Below, in pieces: positions 8,152 to 17,094 of a stretch of DNA of 64,000 nucleotides. The notes beneath the pieces were generated by a model. It ran no database searches, was not told where the DNA came from, and saw only the letters and a list, made by a program, of their open reading frames with translations. Source of the stretch: Pseudomonas alcaligenes (GTDB lineage: Bacteria; Pseudomonadota; Gammaproteobacteria; Pseudomonadales; Pseudomonadaceae); NCBI RefSeq assembly GCF_014490745.1, contig NZ_LZEU01000001.1, forward strand, positions 3,623,501-3,687,500, read 5' to 3'. Within the stretch, counting starts at the first letter, position 1, and the number at the start of each line of letters is the position of its first letter. A program made the translations under genes and the position numbers.

Positions 8152-9168
8152 TTATTGCAGGTGTTTCTTCAGCTCGGCACCGGCCTGCAGCATGGCCGAG
8201 CGGGTGCCGGCGATGTGCGCCAGCGGGTTGAGCAGGCCGAAGTCATGGATCATCCCGTTGTAGCGGGTCGAGGTGACTTCCACGCCGGCGGCATCCAGCT
8301 TGCGCCCGTAGGCTTCACCCTCGTCACGCAGCACGTCGAACTCGGCGGTCTGGATCAGGGTCGGCGGCAGGCCCTTGAGCTGCTCGGGAGTGGCGCGCAG
8401 CGGCGAGGCGTAGATCTCGGCGCGCTGTTTGGCATCGGTGGTGTAGCTGTCCCAGAACCATTTCATCAGCGGCTTGGTGAGGAAGTGCCCCTGGGCGAAC
8501 TGGTTGTAGGAACCGGTTTCCAGGTTGGCATCGGTCACCGGCCACAGCAGCGCCTGGAAGCGGATCTTCGGCGTGCCGGCGGCGTTGGCCTTGAGTGCCA
8601 CGACTGCGGCCATGTTGCCGCCGACGCTGTTGCCGGCCACCGCCAGGCGCGAGGCATCCACGTTGATCTCCTTGCCGTGCGCGGCCACCCACTGGGTCGC
8701 GGCGTAGGCCTGGTTGATCGCGGTCGGGTAATGGGCTTCCGGCGACGGGGTGTAGCCGACGTACACGGCCACCGCACCGGAGTTCACCACCAGGTCGCGG
8801 ATCAAACGGGCATGGGTCGGGTAGTCGCCGAGCACCCAGCCGCCACCGTGGAAGAACATGAACACCGGCAGCTCACCCTTGGCGCCTTCCGGGCGGACGA
8901 TGGTCAGCTTGAGCGCCTGGCCATCGGCCTGGATGGTCTTCTCTTCGACAGTGGTGCCGGACAGATCGACCTTGACCGAAGCCTGGGCGCCGACCAGCAC
9001 GGCACGGGCATCCTGCGGGCTGAGGGTTTCCAGCGGCTTGCCGCCACCGGCTTCCAGGGCCTGGAGGAAGGCCTGGGTATCTTGCTCGACGCCCGGGCTG
9101 CCGGCAGCGAAGGCGAAACCGCTGGACAGGGTCAGGGCGGCGGCAATCAGATTCTTGTTCAGGTTCAT
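8152..9168 (-). CDS. Secreted HSL-type alpha/beta-hydrolase esterase
   Basis: 338 residues with a Sec signal peptide (MNLNKNLIAAALTLSSGFAFA, cleavage after AFA). The hormone-sensitive-lipase family motif HGGGW supplies the oxyanion hole, GNSVGG holds the nucleophilic Ser, and FDVLRDEG and MIHDFG supply the acid and the His. It probably hydrolyses short acyl esters in the periplasm. The long open frame continues upstream, but the ATG at 9168 gives the signal peptide. A triple-TGCA motif lies 106 bp upstream. It heads the leftward hydrolase set. Confidence 0.92.
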   Translation of the reverse strand: MNLNKNLIAAALTLSSGFAFAAGSPGVEQDTQAFLQALEAGGGKPLETLSPQDARAVLVGAQASVKVDLSGTTVEEKTIQADGQALKLTIVRPEGAKGELPVFMFFHGGGWVLGDYPTHARLIRDLVVNSGAVAVYVGYTPSPEAHYPTAINQAYAATQWVAAHGKEINVDASRLAVAGNSVGGNMAAVVALKANAAGTPKIRFQALLWPVTDANLETGSYNQFAQGHFLTKPLMKWFWDSYTTDAKQRAEIYASPLRATPEQLKGLPPTLIQTAEFDVLRDEGEAYGRKLDAAGVEVTSTRYNGMIHDFGLLNPLAHIAGTRSAMLQAGAELKKHLQ

Positions 9169-9274
9169 GGCGAGCTTCCTTAAGTGTTGTCGTGTCGGTG
9201 AGAGGCGTTGGTGCCTCGTTGCTGAAGTACGACTCCATCTTTGCCGTTGCGCCGGCAGCGCGGAATAGACAGGC

Positions 9275-9301
9275 CTGCAAGGGCACTTTGCAGTTCTGCA
9301 A
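9275..9301 (-). promoter_or_regulatory. 27-bp triple-TGCA motif, copy C
   Basis: Read on the minus strand it matches copies A and B in core positions (TGCA at 2-5 and 10-13, TTGCAG at 22-27). It lies 106 bp upstream of the esterase start. It also contains an inverted repeat, CTGCAA-N7-TTGCAG, a plausible dimeric regulator site. Confidence 0.4.
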
Positions 9302-9461
9302 GAGGCCATGCGGGCACCGCTGCAACAGACACGCACGGGACGCAGCAGCCCGTGCGCCCAAGGCGCAAGGACAGCTTCTATCTTGGCAAGCATGGCGGCG
9401 AAGAACAGGCCGCCATGGGGACGCGGACAGCCATCCGGCTGCGCCGGACGGACATGCGCGC

Positions 9462-10412
9462 TCAGCTGAACTGGCGGCGGTATTCCAGCGGGGTCAGACC
9501 GAGGCGGTCGCTGAACTGGAAGCGCATGTGGCGCACGCTGCCGAAGCCGCTGCGGTAAGCCACCGTCTTCAGCGGCAGCTCGCTGCTCTCCAGCAACTGG
9601 CGGGCACGGTCGATGCGCGCGCTGTGCAGGAACTGCATGGGCGTCATCTGCATTTCGCGGGTAAACACGCGGGCGAAATGGCGGCTGCTCATCGCCGCCA
9701 GGGTGGCCATGCGCTCGATCGAGAAGGTCTCCTCCAGATGCTCCAGCACATAGCTCTGCACCCGTGCGATTGGCGAATCCTGGCGCGCCAGGGTTCCGAG
9801 CAATGGGCTGAACTGAGCCTGGCCGCCCTGCCGTTTCATCACCACCAGAATCACCTTGGCCACATCCAGCGCCACCTGGCGGCCGTGATCCTCGGCGACG
9901 ATGGACAGCGCCAGGTCGATGCCGGCCGTAACCCCGCCGGAGGTGATCAGGCGCCGGTCGTTGAGGTAGATATGCTCGGCCTCCACCCGTGCCCGCGGGA
10001 AAGCCCTGGCCAGGCGCTCCGTGTAGTTCCAGTGAGTGGTCACCCGGTGGCCGTCGAGCAGGCCGGCCTCGCCGAGGATAAAGGCGCCGGTGCAGATCGA
10101 GCCGTACTGCCGGGCCCGCCCGGCCGCCTGCACCAACCAGGGCAGCAGCGGGCCATGGGCCTGGTTGTAAGCGCCCGGCCCGCCGGGCACCAGGAGAATG
10201 TCGTAGGTTGCCGTGGCCTGCTCGAACGACACATCGGCCTGCAGGGTGAGGCCGTTGGAGGCACGAATGCTCCGCTCCTGGCCGCTGACGGTGACGATCC
10301 GGTAACCAGCGTCTGCCGCGAGGTAGCGGTTGGCGATGGAGAACACCTCCAGCGGCCCGGCCACATCCAGCATCAGCACATCGGGAAACAGCAGGATTGC
10401 GACAGTCTTCAT
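9462..10412 (-). CDS. GlxA-type transcriptional regulator (DJ-1/PfpI + AraC HTH)
   Basis: 316 residues. Residues 1-170 form a DJ-1/PfpI-like domain (VAILLFPDVLMLDVAGPLEVF, LLVPGGPGA, nucleophile-elbow Cys in GSICTGAFIL). The C-terminal 100 residues are an AraC-type double helix-turn-helix (FSIERMATLAAMSSRHFARVF and VAYRSGFGSVRHMRFQF). Proteins of this build often control catabolism of small amines, amides or quaternary ammonium compounds. It lies immediately upstream of the hydrolase set, on the same strand, and is divergent from the reductase at 10616. The start at 10412 gives the standard DJ-1 N-terminus. Confidence 0.92.
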   Translation of the reverse strand: MKTVAILLFPDVLMLDVAGPLEVFSIANRYLAADAGYRIVTVSGQERSIRASNGLTLQADVSFEQATATYDILLVPGGPGAYNQAHGPLLPWLVQAAGRARQYGSICTGAFILGEAGLLDGHRVTTHWNYTERLARAFPRARVEAEHIYLNDRRLITSGGVTAGIDLALSIVAEDHGRQVALDVAKVILVVMKRQGGQAQFSPLLGTLARQDSPIARVQSYVLEHLEETFSIERMATLAAMSSRHFARVFTREMQMTPMQFLHSARIDRARQLLESSELPLKTVAYRSGFGSVRHMRFQFSDRLGLTPLEYRRQFS

Positions 10413-10615
10413 AGGCGCACGACAACTCGAACAGATAACCCCTTGGATGGCGACCCAGCTTAGCAGCCCTGAGCGCCGACGAAATGGCTCTAGCTCGCCT
10501 TCTGCGCAGCGTTTTGCATGGTCGGCCGGGCAAATGGCGTGTTCGGTCGCGACGCCGACGATGCGGATGCATACACTAGCGGCCTGAGCCACCGCCCCAC
10601 TCCCACGAGGTCACC

Positions 10616-11872
10616 ATGAGCGACGCTGCAACCTCCACCGCCATCATCATCGGCGCCGGCCATGCCGGCGGCGAACTGGCCATTGCCCTGCGCAACGAAG
10701 GCTGGGAAGGCCGTATCCTGCTGATCGGCGAGGAGGCCCACCTGCCCTACCACCGGCCGCCGCTGTCCAAGGCCTACCTGGCCGGCAGCGTGGAGAAGAG
10801 CAGCCTGTCGATTCGCCCGCAGGCAGCCTACGACAAGGCTGCCGTGGAGTTCCTCGGCGGCGTGCGCGTGGTCGCCATCGACCGTGCCGACAAGACCCTG
10901 CAGCTGGCCGATGGCCGCAGTCTGAACTACGACAAGCTGGCCATCGCCACCGGTGGCCGCCCGCGCCCGCTGAACGTGCCCAATGCCGTGGCGGCCGAGC
11001 GCTGCGCCAACTTCCACTACCTGCGCACCCTCGACGACGTCGAGTGCATCCGCGGCCAGTTCGCCGCCGGCAAGCGTCTGGCGATAGTCGGCGGCGGCTA
11101 CATCGGCCTGGAAGTGGCCGCCTCGGCCGTCGCCCAGGGCCTGCAGGTCACCGTGCTGGAAGCCCTGCCGCGGGTGCTGCAGCGGGTCACCGCGGCCGAG
11201 CTGTCGGCCTACTACGAGCGTAAGCACCGTGAAGTCGGGGTGGATATCCGCACCAACGTGCAGGTGGCCGACCTGCAGATCAGCGGCAACGCGGTCAGCG
11301 CCCTGCTCTGCGCCGATGGCAGCCGCGTCGAGGCCGACCTGGTGGTGGTCGGCATCGGCCTGCTGGCCAATACCGAACTGGCTGCCAAAGCGGGCCTGGA
11401 GGTGGACAACGGCATCCTGGTCGACCAGCACGCACAGACCAGCGATCCGGACATCTTCGCCGCCGGCGACTGCACCAACCATCCCAATGCCCTGCTCGGC
11501 CGCCGCCTGCGCCTGGAGTCGGTGCCCAATGCCCTGGAGCAGTCGCGGGTGGCTGCCGCCGGCATGGCTGGCAAGAGCAAGACCTACGCCTCGGTGCCGT
11601 GGTTCTGGTCCGACCAGTACGAGCTGAAACTGAAGATGGTCGGCCTCTCCGAGGGCTACCAGCAGCTGGTGCTGCGCGGCACCCCGGAGAGTGACAGCTT
11701 CAGCGCCTTCTACCTCAAGGATGGCCGCGTGCTGGCCGCCGACACGGTCAACCGCCCGCAGGATTTCGTCGCCGCCAAGCGCCTGGTCGCCGAGCAGATC
11801 GGCGTGACGGCCGCACAGCTGGCCGACGACAGCCAGCCGCTCAAGGAATTGCTGCCCACGCCGGCAGCCTGA
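10616..11872 (+). CDS. FAD-dependent ferredoxin/rubredoxin reductase
   Basis: 418 residues. Two dinucleotide-binding motifs are visible: FAD at the N-terminus (AIIIGAGHAGGELA) and NAD(P)H near residue 160 (LAIVGGGYIGLEVAASA). The FAD-contact motif DIFAAGDC occurs near residue 283, and PYHRPPLSK is typical of the putidaredoxin/rhodocoxin/rubredoxin reductase group. It would pass electrons from NAD(P)H to a small iron protein for an oxygenase. No oxygenase is adjacent. A rubredoxin gene lies at 38633-38797, but no direct link is shown. ACGAGG precedes the start. A strong terminator follows. Confidence 0.9.
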   Translation: MSDAATSTAIIIGAGHAGGELAIALRNEGWEGRILLIGEEAHLPYHRPPLSKAYLAGSVEKSSLSIRPQAAYDKAAVEFLGGVRVVAIDRADKTLQLADGRSLNYDKLAIATGGRPRPLNVPNAVAAERCANFHYLRTLDDVECIRGQFAAGKRLAIVGGGYIGLEVAASAVAQGLQVTVLEALPRVLQRVTAAELSAYYERKHREVGVDIRTNVQVADLQISGNAVSALLCADGSRVEADLVVVGIGLLANTELAAKAGLEVDNGILVDQHAQTSDPDIFAAGDCTNHPNALLGRRLRLESVPNALEQSRVAAAGMAGKSKTYASVPWFWSDQYELKLKMVGLSEGYQQLVLRGTPESDSFSAFYLKDGRVLAADTVNRPQDFVAAKRLVAEQIGVTAAQLADDSQPLKELLPTPAA

Positions 11873-11880
11873 GCACAATG

Positions 11881-11908
11881 AAAAACACCGGCCGCAGCCG
11901 GTGTTTTT
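11881..11908. terminator. Bidirectional Rho-independent terminator
   Basis: A perfect 12-bp stem (AAAAACACCGGC with GCCGGTGTTTTT) around a 4-base loop. A/T runs on both sides allow it to serve the reductase (+) and the convergent HlyD-fusion gene (-). Confidence 0.85.
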
Positions 11909-11929
11909 CTATGTGTCGCAGGCAGCCGA

Positions 11930-14509
11930 TCAGGGAATCCACGACCACAGTTCGACATCGATGAAGCGGAACACTGCCCGGCTGAAAGCCTTCCACACCG
12001 GCAGCACTTCGCCGTCCACCTTGGCATAGCCGGTCATCCCCGACTTCAGCTGGCCCTGGGCGTTCTCGATCACGGTCAGCACCTTGACGTACTTGCCGCT
12101 GCTCTTCTCCCCCACATTGGCATCGATCTGCGTCACCACGCCATCGAAGTAGCGGTCGGAGTAGGCCAGCGGCTTGACCTTGAGCACTGCCCCCGGCTGC
12201 ACATAGCCGATCTCGGTTTCCGGTACCTCGATCTCGGCCAGCACCCGCTCGGCCTTTTCCACCACGGCGAAGGGTTCGCCAGGCGGCTGCAGCTTGCCGA
12301 CCTTCTGCTTCAGCAGCAGGGTGATCAGCCGGCCGTCCATCGGCGCGCGCAGCTGCGAGCGGGCAATCTTGGCCAGGTACAGGTCGCGCTCGCTGCGCCA
12401 GCGCTGCACCTGCGCTTCGGCGGCGGCGATGGTGTCGGCGGTGGCGCCGGACTTGGTCAGGGCCAGATTGGCCTCGGCCACCTGGATCGCCACCAGGTCG
12501 ACCTCATACTGACGCTGCGCCTGTTCGGCCTGCTGCGCCGACACCCCGCCCTTGGCCAGCAGGGTGGCATTGCGCTGGTAGCTGGAACGGCTGAACTGTG
12601 CCTGGGTACGCGCCATCTGCACGCTCTGCTCGGCCACCGCCACTTCCTCGGGACGCGGTCGCGATTTCAGCTCGGCGACGGTCGCCTCCTCCTCGGCGAT
12701 GCGTGCCTCGGCGATCTTCACCTGGGCCTCGTAGTCGCCGGTGGCCAGCAGCGCGAGCACCTGTCCGGCCTTGACGTCTTCACCACCTTCCACCAGCACC
12801 TGGCTGACGATGCCGCCGATGTCGCTGGCCACCTGTTGCTGCTCGGTCGGCAGGATCACGAAGGAACCACCCGGCTCGTAGGGATACGGCAGGAACAGGC
12901 AGACCAGCAGCGACAGTGCTACCACCCGCCAGGTGAAGCGTGCGGTCTTGCTGCCCGGCTGCGCCTTGAGCTTGCTCTCCACGTTGTCCGGCAGGCGCCG
13001 ACGCTTCCAGCGCTCGTATTGCACGGCGCGCTCGTACATCTCGTTGGCGCTGTGGAACTTGCGGTAAGTCAGCACGCTGAGGTAGCCGATCAGCAGCACG
13101 CAGGCGAGCACCCCGGTGCCGCCAAAGTTGAACTTCAGCCAGCTGCCGATCATCAGCAGGGCCAGCACCAGCAGCAGCGCCGAATACAGCACGGCGGCCA
13201 GGCCGTAGGCCATCAGCGCGGTGTCGTTGGCCTCGCGGTAGGCGTTGCCCTTGATCCGCCCGAACAGCGCCTTGAAGGTCTTGCCGCGCAGCTGCGGCTC
13301 GTCCAGCAGTACGGCGATCAGGTGGTAGCCGCTGCTTTTCGACAGCGGATTGAGAGTCAGCAGCAGCGCCACTGCACTGGCCGTGGCCAGAGCCAGGCCA
13401 CCCGTGGTCAGCAGGTTGGCCGAGGCGCGACTGAAGTACCAGAGGAACACCCCGAGGCTGAACAGCGCCACGCGCATCAGCACCGGGCTGCCGTGCAGCC
13501 ACAGGCGCTCGCGCCGGCTGAGGCCGATCAGGTTGCTGATCTTCGGCACCAGGCGCGGCAGGAAGCCGAGCATCAGCGCCACCGACAGGCTGTTCACCGT
13601 GCCCCGGTAGCGCTGCGCGGTGAGCGCCAGGGTCAGGGTGCAGAACAGGTTGACGGTGAACAGGCTGAAGATCAGCTGGCCGATCGGCCCCAGGCCGGAC
13701 AGCAGGGTCTGGCTGTCCAGGCGCACCTGATCGAAGTTGTTGATGACAATGCCCAGCGCCAGGCCGAACAGCAGCGGCAGGATGAACACCGTGTACTTGA
13801 ACGGCCCCAGCCAGTCCTGGCAGGACTTCAGCAGCTTGTGCGGATTGAACAGGTGGAAGATCGGGATCTGCAGGCTGTCGTCCATGCCGGCGTTGCCGCG
13901 CACCCCGGCCTGCAGCTGTTCCGGCGCGCCGCGCCCGCCATCGTTCGAAGCCCCGCGCGACTGGCTCGCGGGCGGCGCCACGCGGCTGGCCTCAATCGGT
14001 GCCGCCAGCGGCCGCGCTGCCTTGCTGCCACCCCCGGCACCAGCACCAGTGTTGGCGTTGGCGTTGGCGTTGGCGTTGGAATTGCCGCTCTTGCTGCGGA
14101 ACTTGGCGACCTTTTCCTCGAGCAGGCGCTGCAGGTCTTCCTGCAGCTGTTCGCGGTACTGCGCCACCAGCGGGTGGGAGGCCGCCGCCAGGCCGAGCAG
14201 ACGCTGGTCGATCAGGTTGACCAGCAGCGCATCCAGATCGCCACGGCTGAGGCTCTGGTTGAAGCGCCGCTCGTAGCTGGCGGCGATGACCACGAACTCC
14301 TCGTCGACCTGGAGCATTTCCAGGATGAAGAACTGCTGGGTCTCGAATTCCCACTGCAGCTCATTCGCCGGATCCAGCACCACATACAGCGGTTCCTGCT
14401 TGCCGTTGCGCAGGTAGGCCAGCAGGCCCTTGCGCAGCAGCATGGGCGTGGCGATCTTGCGCGCGTCGCCGAGATCGCTTTCTTGCTTGGCAAAGATGTT
14501 TCCGTTCAT
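11930..14509 (-). CDS. PqqD-like / degenerate M50 / HlyD fusion membrane protein
   Basis: 859 residues. Residues 1-130 resemble a PqqD-like winged-helix domain. A low-complexity Asn/Ala/Gly linker follows (about 143-160). Residues 230-520 are polytopic membrane and align with the M50-type region found in HlyD-fused site-2-protease-like exporter proteins. The zinc-binding positions are lost: the HExxH equivalent reads CTLTL (290-294) and the NPxxxxDG equivalent reads NPLSKSSG (387-394). Residues 530-859 form a HlyD adaptor: one membrane helix, barrel-sandwich halves (VASDIGGIVSQVLVEGGEDVKAGQVL, LRAPMDGRLI) and a coiled-coil hairpin between them. It is the last gene of the synthase operon, overlapping its upstream neighbour by ATGA. 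Export or envelope delivery of the product is inferred. No ABC ATPase or TolC gene is nearby. Confidence 0.82.
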   Translation of the reverse strand: MNGNIFAKQESDLGDARKIATPMLLRKGLLAYLRNGKQEPLYVVLDPANELQWEFETQQFFILEMLQVDEEFVVIAASYERRFNQSLSRGDLDALLVNLIDQRLLGLAAASHPLVAQYREQLQEDLQRLLEEKVAKFRSKSGNSNANANANANTGAGAGGGSKAARPLAAPIEASRVAPPASQSRGASNDGGRGAPEQLQAGVRGNAGMDDSLQIPIFHLFNPHKLLKSCQDWLGPFKYTVFILPLLFGLALGIVINNFDQVRLDSQTLLSGLGPIGQLIFSLFTVNLFCTLTLALTAQRYRGTVNSLSVALMLGFLPRLVPKISNLIGLSRRERLWLHGSPVLMRVALFSLGVFLWYFSRASANLLTTGGLALATASAVALLLTLNPLSKSSGYHLIAVLLDEPQLRGKTFKALFGRIKGNAYREANDTALMAYGLAAVLYSALLLVLALLMIGSWLKFNFGGTGVLACVLLIGYLSVLTYRKFHSANEMYERAVQYERWKRRRLPDNVESKLKAQPGSKTARFTWRVVALSLLVCLFLPYPYEPGGSFVILPTEQQQVASDIGGIVSQVLVEGGEDVKAGQVLALLATGDYEAQVKIAEARIAEEEATVAELKSRPRPEEVAVAEQSVQMARTQAQFSRSSYQRNATLLAKGGVSAQQAEQAQRQYEVDLVAIQVAEANLALTKSGATADTIAAAEAQVQRWRSERDLYLAKIARSQLRAPMDGRLITLLLKQKVGKLQPPGEPFAVVEKAERVLAEIEVPETEIGYVQPGAVLKVKPLAYSDRYFDGVVTQIDANVGEKSSGKYVKVLTVIENAQGQLKSGMTGYAKVDGEVLPVWKAFSRAVFRFIDVELWSWIP
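14051..14080. repeat. Hexanucleotide tandem repeat inside the HlyD-fusion gene
   Basis: Four perfect GTTGGC units plus a variant fifth (GTTGGA). On the coding strand it encodes an alternating Asn-Ala linker. The unit is a multiple of three, so length changes would keep the frame. Confidence 0.8.
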
Positions 14510-17088
14510 AGCGCAGGACTTCCTGTTGAGCGGTCACGGATACCCGCACTGGGCGCGGCGGTAGTCATTACCGTGCGCGGCGCGAAGAACACTTCGCAGC
14601 CGCCGCGCGGGTTATCGATGTAACGGTCGCCGCCCAGCGGCCAGACCTTGGGACCGAAGGGGTTGGCAGCCCCAAGGAACAGGCCGTAGGGCGACGAAAC
14701 TATGGTGCGCATGCCGATGTTGTAGGGGTTGCCCATGCCACCGGTGGTCACCGGAACCCAGTTCTCGCCATCGAAGCTGCGGTACAGGTCGAAACCCGCC
14801 TGGCGATTGAAGATGAACTCCTCGCCCACGCTGTTGATGATGTTGAGAAAGGGCTCGGGCCAGGTATCGCGCCGGGCGTAGCCGAGCAGGCCACTCCAGT
14901 CGAAGGTCGACAGGTACAGCCAGCCTTCGTGTTCGGCCATGCGCCAGAAATAGCCATTGAAGAAATTGTCGAAGCCGGCCATGTAGCCGGACAGCGGCTC
15001 CTTCCAGCCGTCGGCGGTCATGCGCGCATCGCCCACCAGCAGATCCCAGCTCTTGTCCGGGTGAATGCGGATCAGCTCGGGTGGCGCCGGGCCGACACCG
15101 TTCTGCCGGTCGATGCCGCCGCCCTGGATGGCGCTGCCGACATACAGCGCTCCCTTGAACGCGTACATGCTCAGTACCGACTGGTTCAGCGGGCCGCGCT
15201 CGGCGCCGTCGACTATCACCCGCTCCCAGTGGTAGGGCTTGTTCTCGCAGGTGCTGCGCCAGACCTGGAAGCCCTTGAGGTTGAAGGTGCCGACATACAG
15301 GTGGTCGCCGAACGGGCACATCTCGAAGATGGTCTTGTTGCCCTCGTCACCGAAGCCGAAGTCGCTGACCGGCTCCCAGCGCCCCTCTTCCGGCGCCGCG
15401 CTCTCGTAGACGATGGAGTGCGAGGAGACGTTGGGGTTGCCGCCGCGCGAACCGGCCGGGGTGGTGTACATGCGTCCCTTGAAGCTGACCATGGTGCGGA
15501 TGGTGGTCACCGGCAGGCCCATCAGGCCGGGCTCGCAGGTGGGCGTGAAGTTCAGCCCGTCTTCGCTGCGCAGCAGTAGCGGGCCGGGGCCCTTGGCCGG
15601 TGACCAGGTGCTGACGAACAGCCCCGGCTTGCGCCCGGCGCTGCCCGGGTACACGCACATGCCGCGAAAGCCCAGCTCGCGGGGGATCTTCGAGCCGTCG
15701 CTGCCGATGATGGTGGGCGCCTTGAACACCCGCCGCCATTCGTCCTTGCGCGGGTTGTAGCGCCAGATCTCGGCATGCAGGTCGAGGTCGAAGGGATTGG
15801 CCGGGCACTCCACCGGCCAGGGATCCATGCTGATCGGCAGGCGCGCCTTCATCAGCGGGAAGTTGCCGCGGGTGGTGCCGATGTACAGGTGGTCGTTGAA
15901 CCAGGCCATGGCATGGGCATAGGCATTGATGCCGTCGCCGAAGCCGTTGCGCGCGATCAGGCGGAAGTCGTCCTCGCCAAGGCCGCGCGGCACCCGGGTC
16001 TTGTTCGGGAAGTTGAGCCGCGCGGCCAGGCTGGCCTTGCGCGCCAGCACCTGGGCAATGAACGCATCGAGGTGGTCGAGGGCCTCCTCGAACTGGGCGA
16101 ACGGGCCCTGCTCGATGCCTTCGCGGGTGGCATAGAACCACTGCTCGTCCTTGCTGTAGAGGCGGTCGCTGCGGAAGAACGCCTTGCCCTGGGCATCGTC
16201 GGAGCGGCCCTGGCGCTTGCTGCTGGCGCGGCGCAGGAAGAACTCGAAGGAGCGGATCAGCTTCTGTGGCCGCGAAGCCGGGAAGAAGTGCCCGGCGCCG
16301 CGCACCAGGCGAAAATCCGCCTGCGGCCACACGGTGAGCAGCAGCTCGCCGGTGGTCACCGCCTGGGAGCGCTCGCCGTAGATCGCCAGCAGCGGGAAGT
16401 TCAGGCAGCGCAGGCGCTCGACGTCGAGGCCGTCGTCCCCCATCAGCTCGTCCTGGGCGGTGGTGGTTTCCAGCAGGGTCACCCACTGGTCAGCGGTACG
16501 CCGGCCCGATGCGCCCATCAGCGGGTTGATCAGCTCGCGCAGCGCCTCCGGCAGCTCGCGCTGGTTCAGCTGCAGGGCCGCCGCCTCCTTGAGCAGGCGG
16601 TAGCCGAAATAGGGCTCGCGAGTGTTCAGCGGAATCTTGTGCTCATCCAGAATGCGCTGGATATGCTCGGCATAGCGCCAGTCGGCGCCGACATTGCGAA
16701 TCGCGGCAATATGGGTGTCGGCGATGGTCAGGCTGCGGAAGCGTTGCGGCTGCTCGCAGGCCAGGTTGAGGGCGATGGTGCCGCCGAAGCTGTGGGCGAT
16801 CACATGGGCCCGACCGATGCCCAGGTGATCGAGCAGCTGACGCAGATCCTCGGCCTGCTCAGCCGGGGTGTAGCCGCTGACCGGCATGCTCGAGCGACCA
16901 TGACCGCGCAGGTCGTACATGGTCACCCGATAGTGCCTGGCCAGCGCATGGCCGACCTGCATGTACCAAAACGCCAGGTTGGCGGCCAGGCCGTGGATCA
17001 GTACCACGTCCTCGACCTCGCCCTCCGTGCGCTCGCACGCCAGCTGTTGATAGTGCAGCCGGACTCCATTGACCTCGGCCATCGCCAT
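14506..17088 (-). CDS. Alpha/beta-hydrolase fused to a propeller-like domain
   Basis: 860 residues, far longer than a simple hydrolase. Residues 1-285 are an alpha/beta-hydrolase: oxyanion region LIHGLAANLAFW, nucleophile Ser100 in AHSFGG, probable acid Glu239 in IYGERSQ, His267 in GAGHFFP. The C-terminal 500 residues lack a family I recognise but contain recurring LYVGT-like strands (HLYIGTTRG, HLYVGTFNLKG, ALYVGSAIQGG, WLYLSTFDWSG, GLFLGAANPFG), which suggests a beta-propeller. No signal peptide is seen. It lies 6 bp after the AlkP gene and overlaps the HlyD fusion by ATGA, so it belongs to the synthase operon. It could release or modify the acyl chain. Substrate and localisation are unknown. 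Confidence 0.82.
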   Translation of the reverse strand: MAMAEVNGVRLHYQQLACERTEGEVEDVVLIHGLAANLAFWYMQVGHALARHYRVTMYDLRGHGRSSMPVSGYTPAEQAEDLRQLLDHLGIGRAHVIAHSFGGTIALNLACEQPQRFRSLTIADTHIAAIRNVGADWRYAEHIQRILDEHKIPLNTREPYFGYRLLKEAAALQLNQRELPEALRELINPLMGASGRRTADQWVTLLETTTAQDELMGDDGLDVERLRCLNFPLLAIYGERSQAVTTGELLLTVWPQADFRLVRGAGHFFPASRPQKLIRSFEFFLRRASSKRQGRSDDAQGKAFFRSDRLYSKDEQWFYATREGIEQGPFAQFEEALDHLDAFIAQVLARKASLAARLNFPNKTRVPRGLGEDDFRLIARNGFGDGINAYAHAMAWFNDHLYIGTTRGNFPLMKARLPISMDPWPVECPANPFDLDLHAEIWRYNPRKDEWRRVFKAPTIIGSDGSKIPRELGFRGMCVYPGSAGRKPGLFVSTWSPAKGPGPLLLRSEDGLNFTPTCEPGLMGLPVTTIRTMVSFKGRMYTTPAGSRGGNPNVSSHSIVYESAAPEEGRWEPVSDFGFGDEGNKTIFEMCPFGDHLYVGTFNLKGFQVWRSTCENKPYHWERVIVDGAERGPLNQSVLSMYAFKGALYVGSAIQGGGIDRQNGVGPAPPELIRIHPDKSWDLLVGDARMTADGWKEPLSGYMAGFDNFFNGYFWRMAEHEGWLYLSTFDWSGLLGYARRDTWPEPFLNIINSVGEEFIFNRQAGFDLYRSFDGENWVPVTTGGMGNPYNIGMRTIVSSPYGLFLGAANPFGPKVWPLGGDRYIDNPRGGCEVFFAPRTVMTTAAPSAGIRDRSTGSPAL

Positions 17089-17094
17089 TGCCGA

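Noticed and set aside
8152..10572. A single 806-residue minus-strand frame that seems to fuse the esterase to an upstream protein
   Set aside because: The esterase signal peptide starts at 9168, and the part beyond is out of frame with the real GlxA-type regulator at 9462-10412.
14051..14080. CRISPR-like short repeat
   Set aside because: The units are contiguous six-base repeats inside a coding linker, with no spacers.
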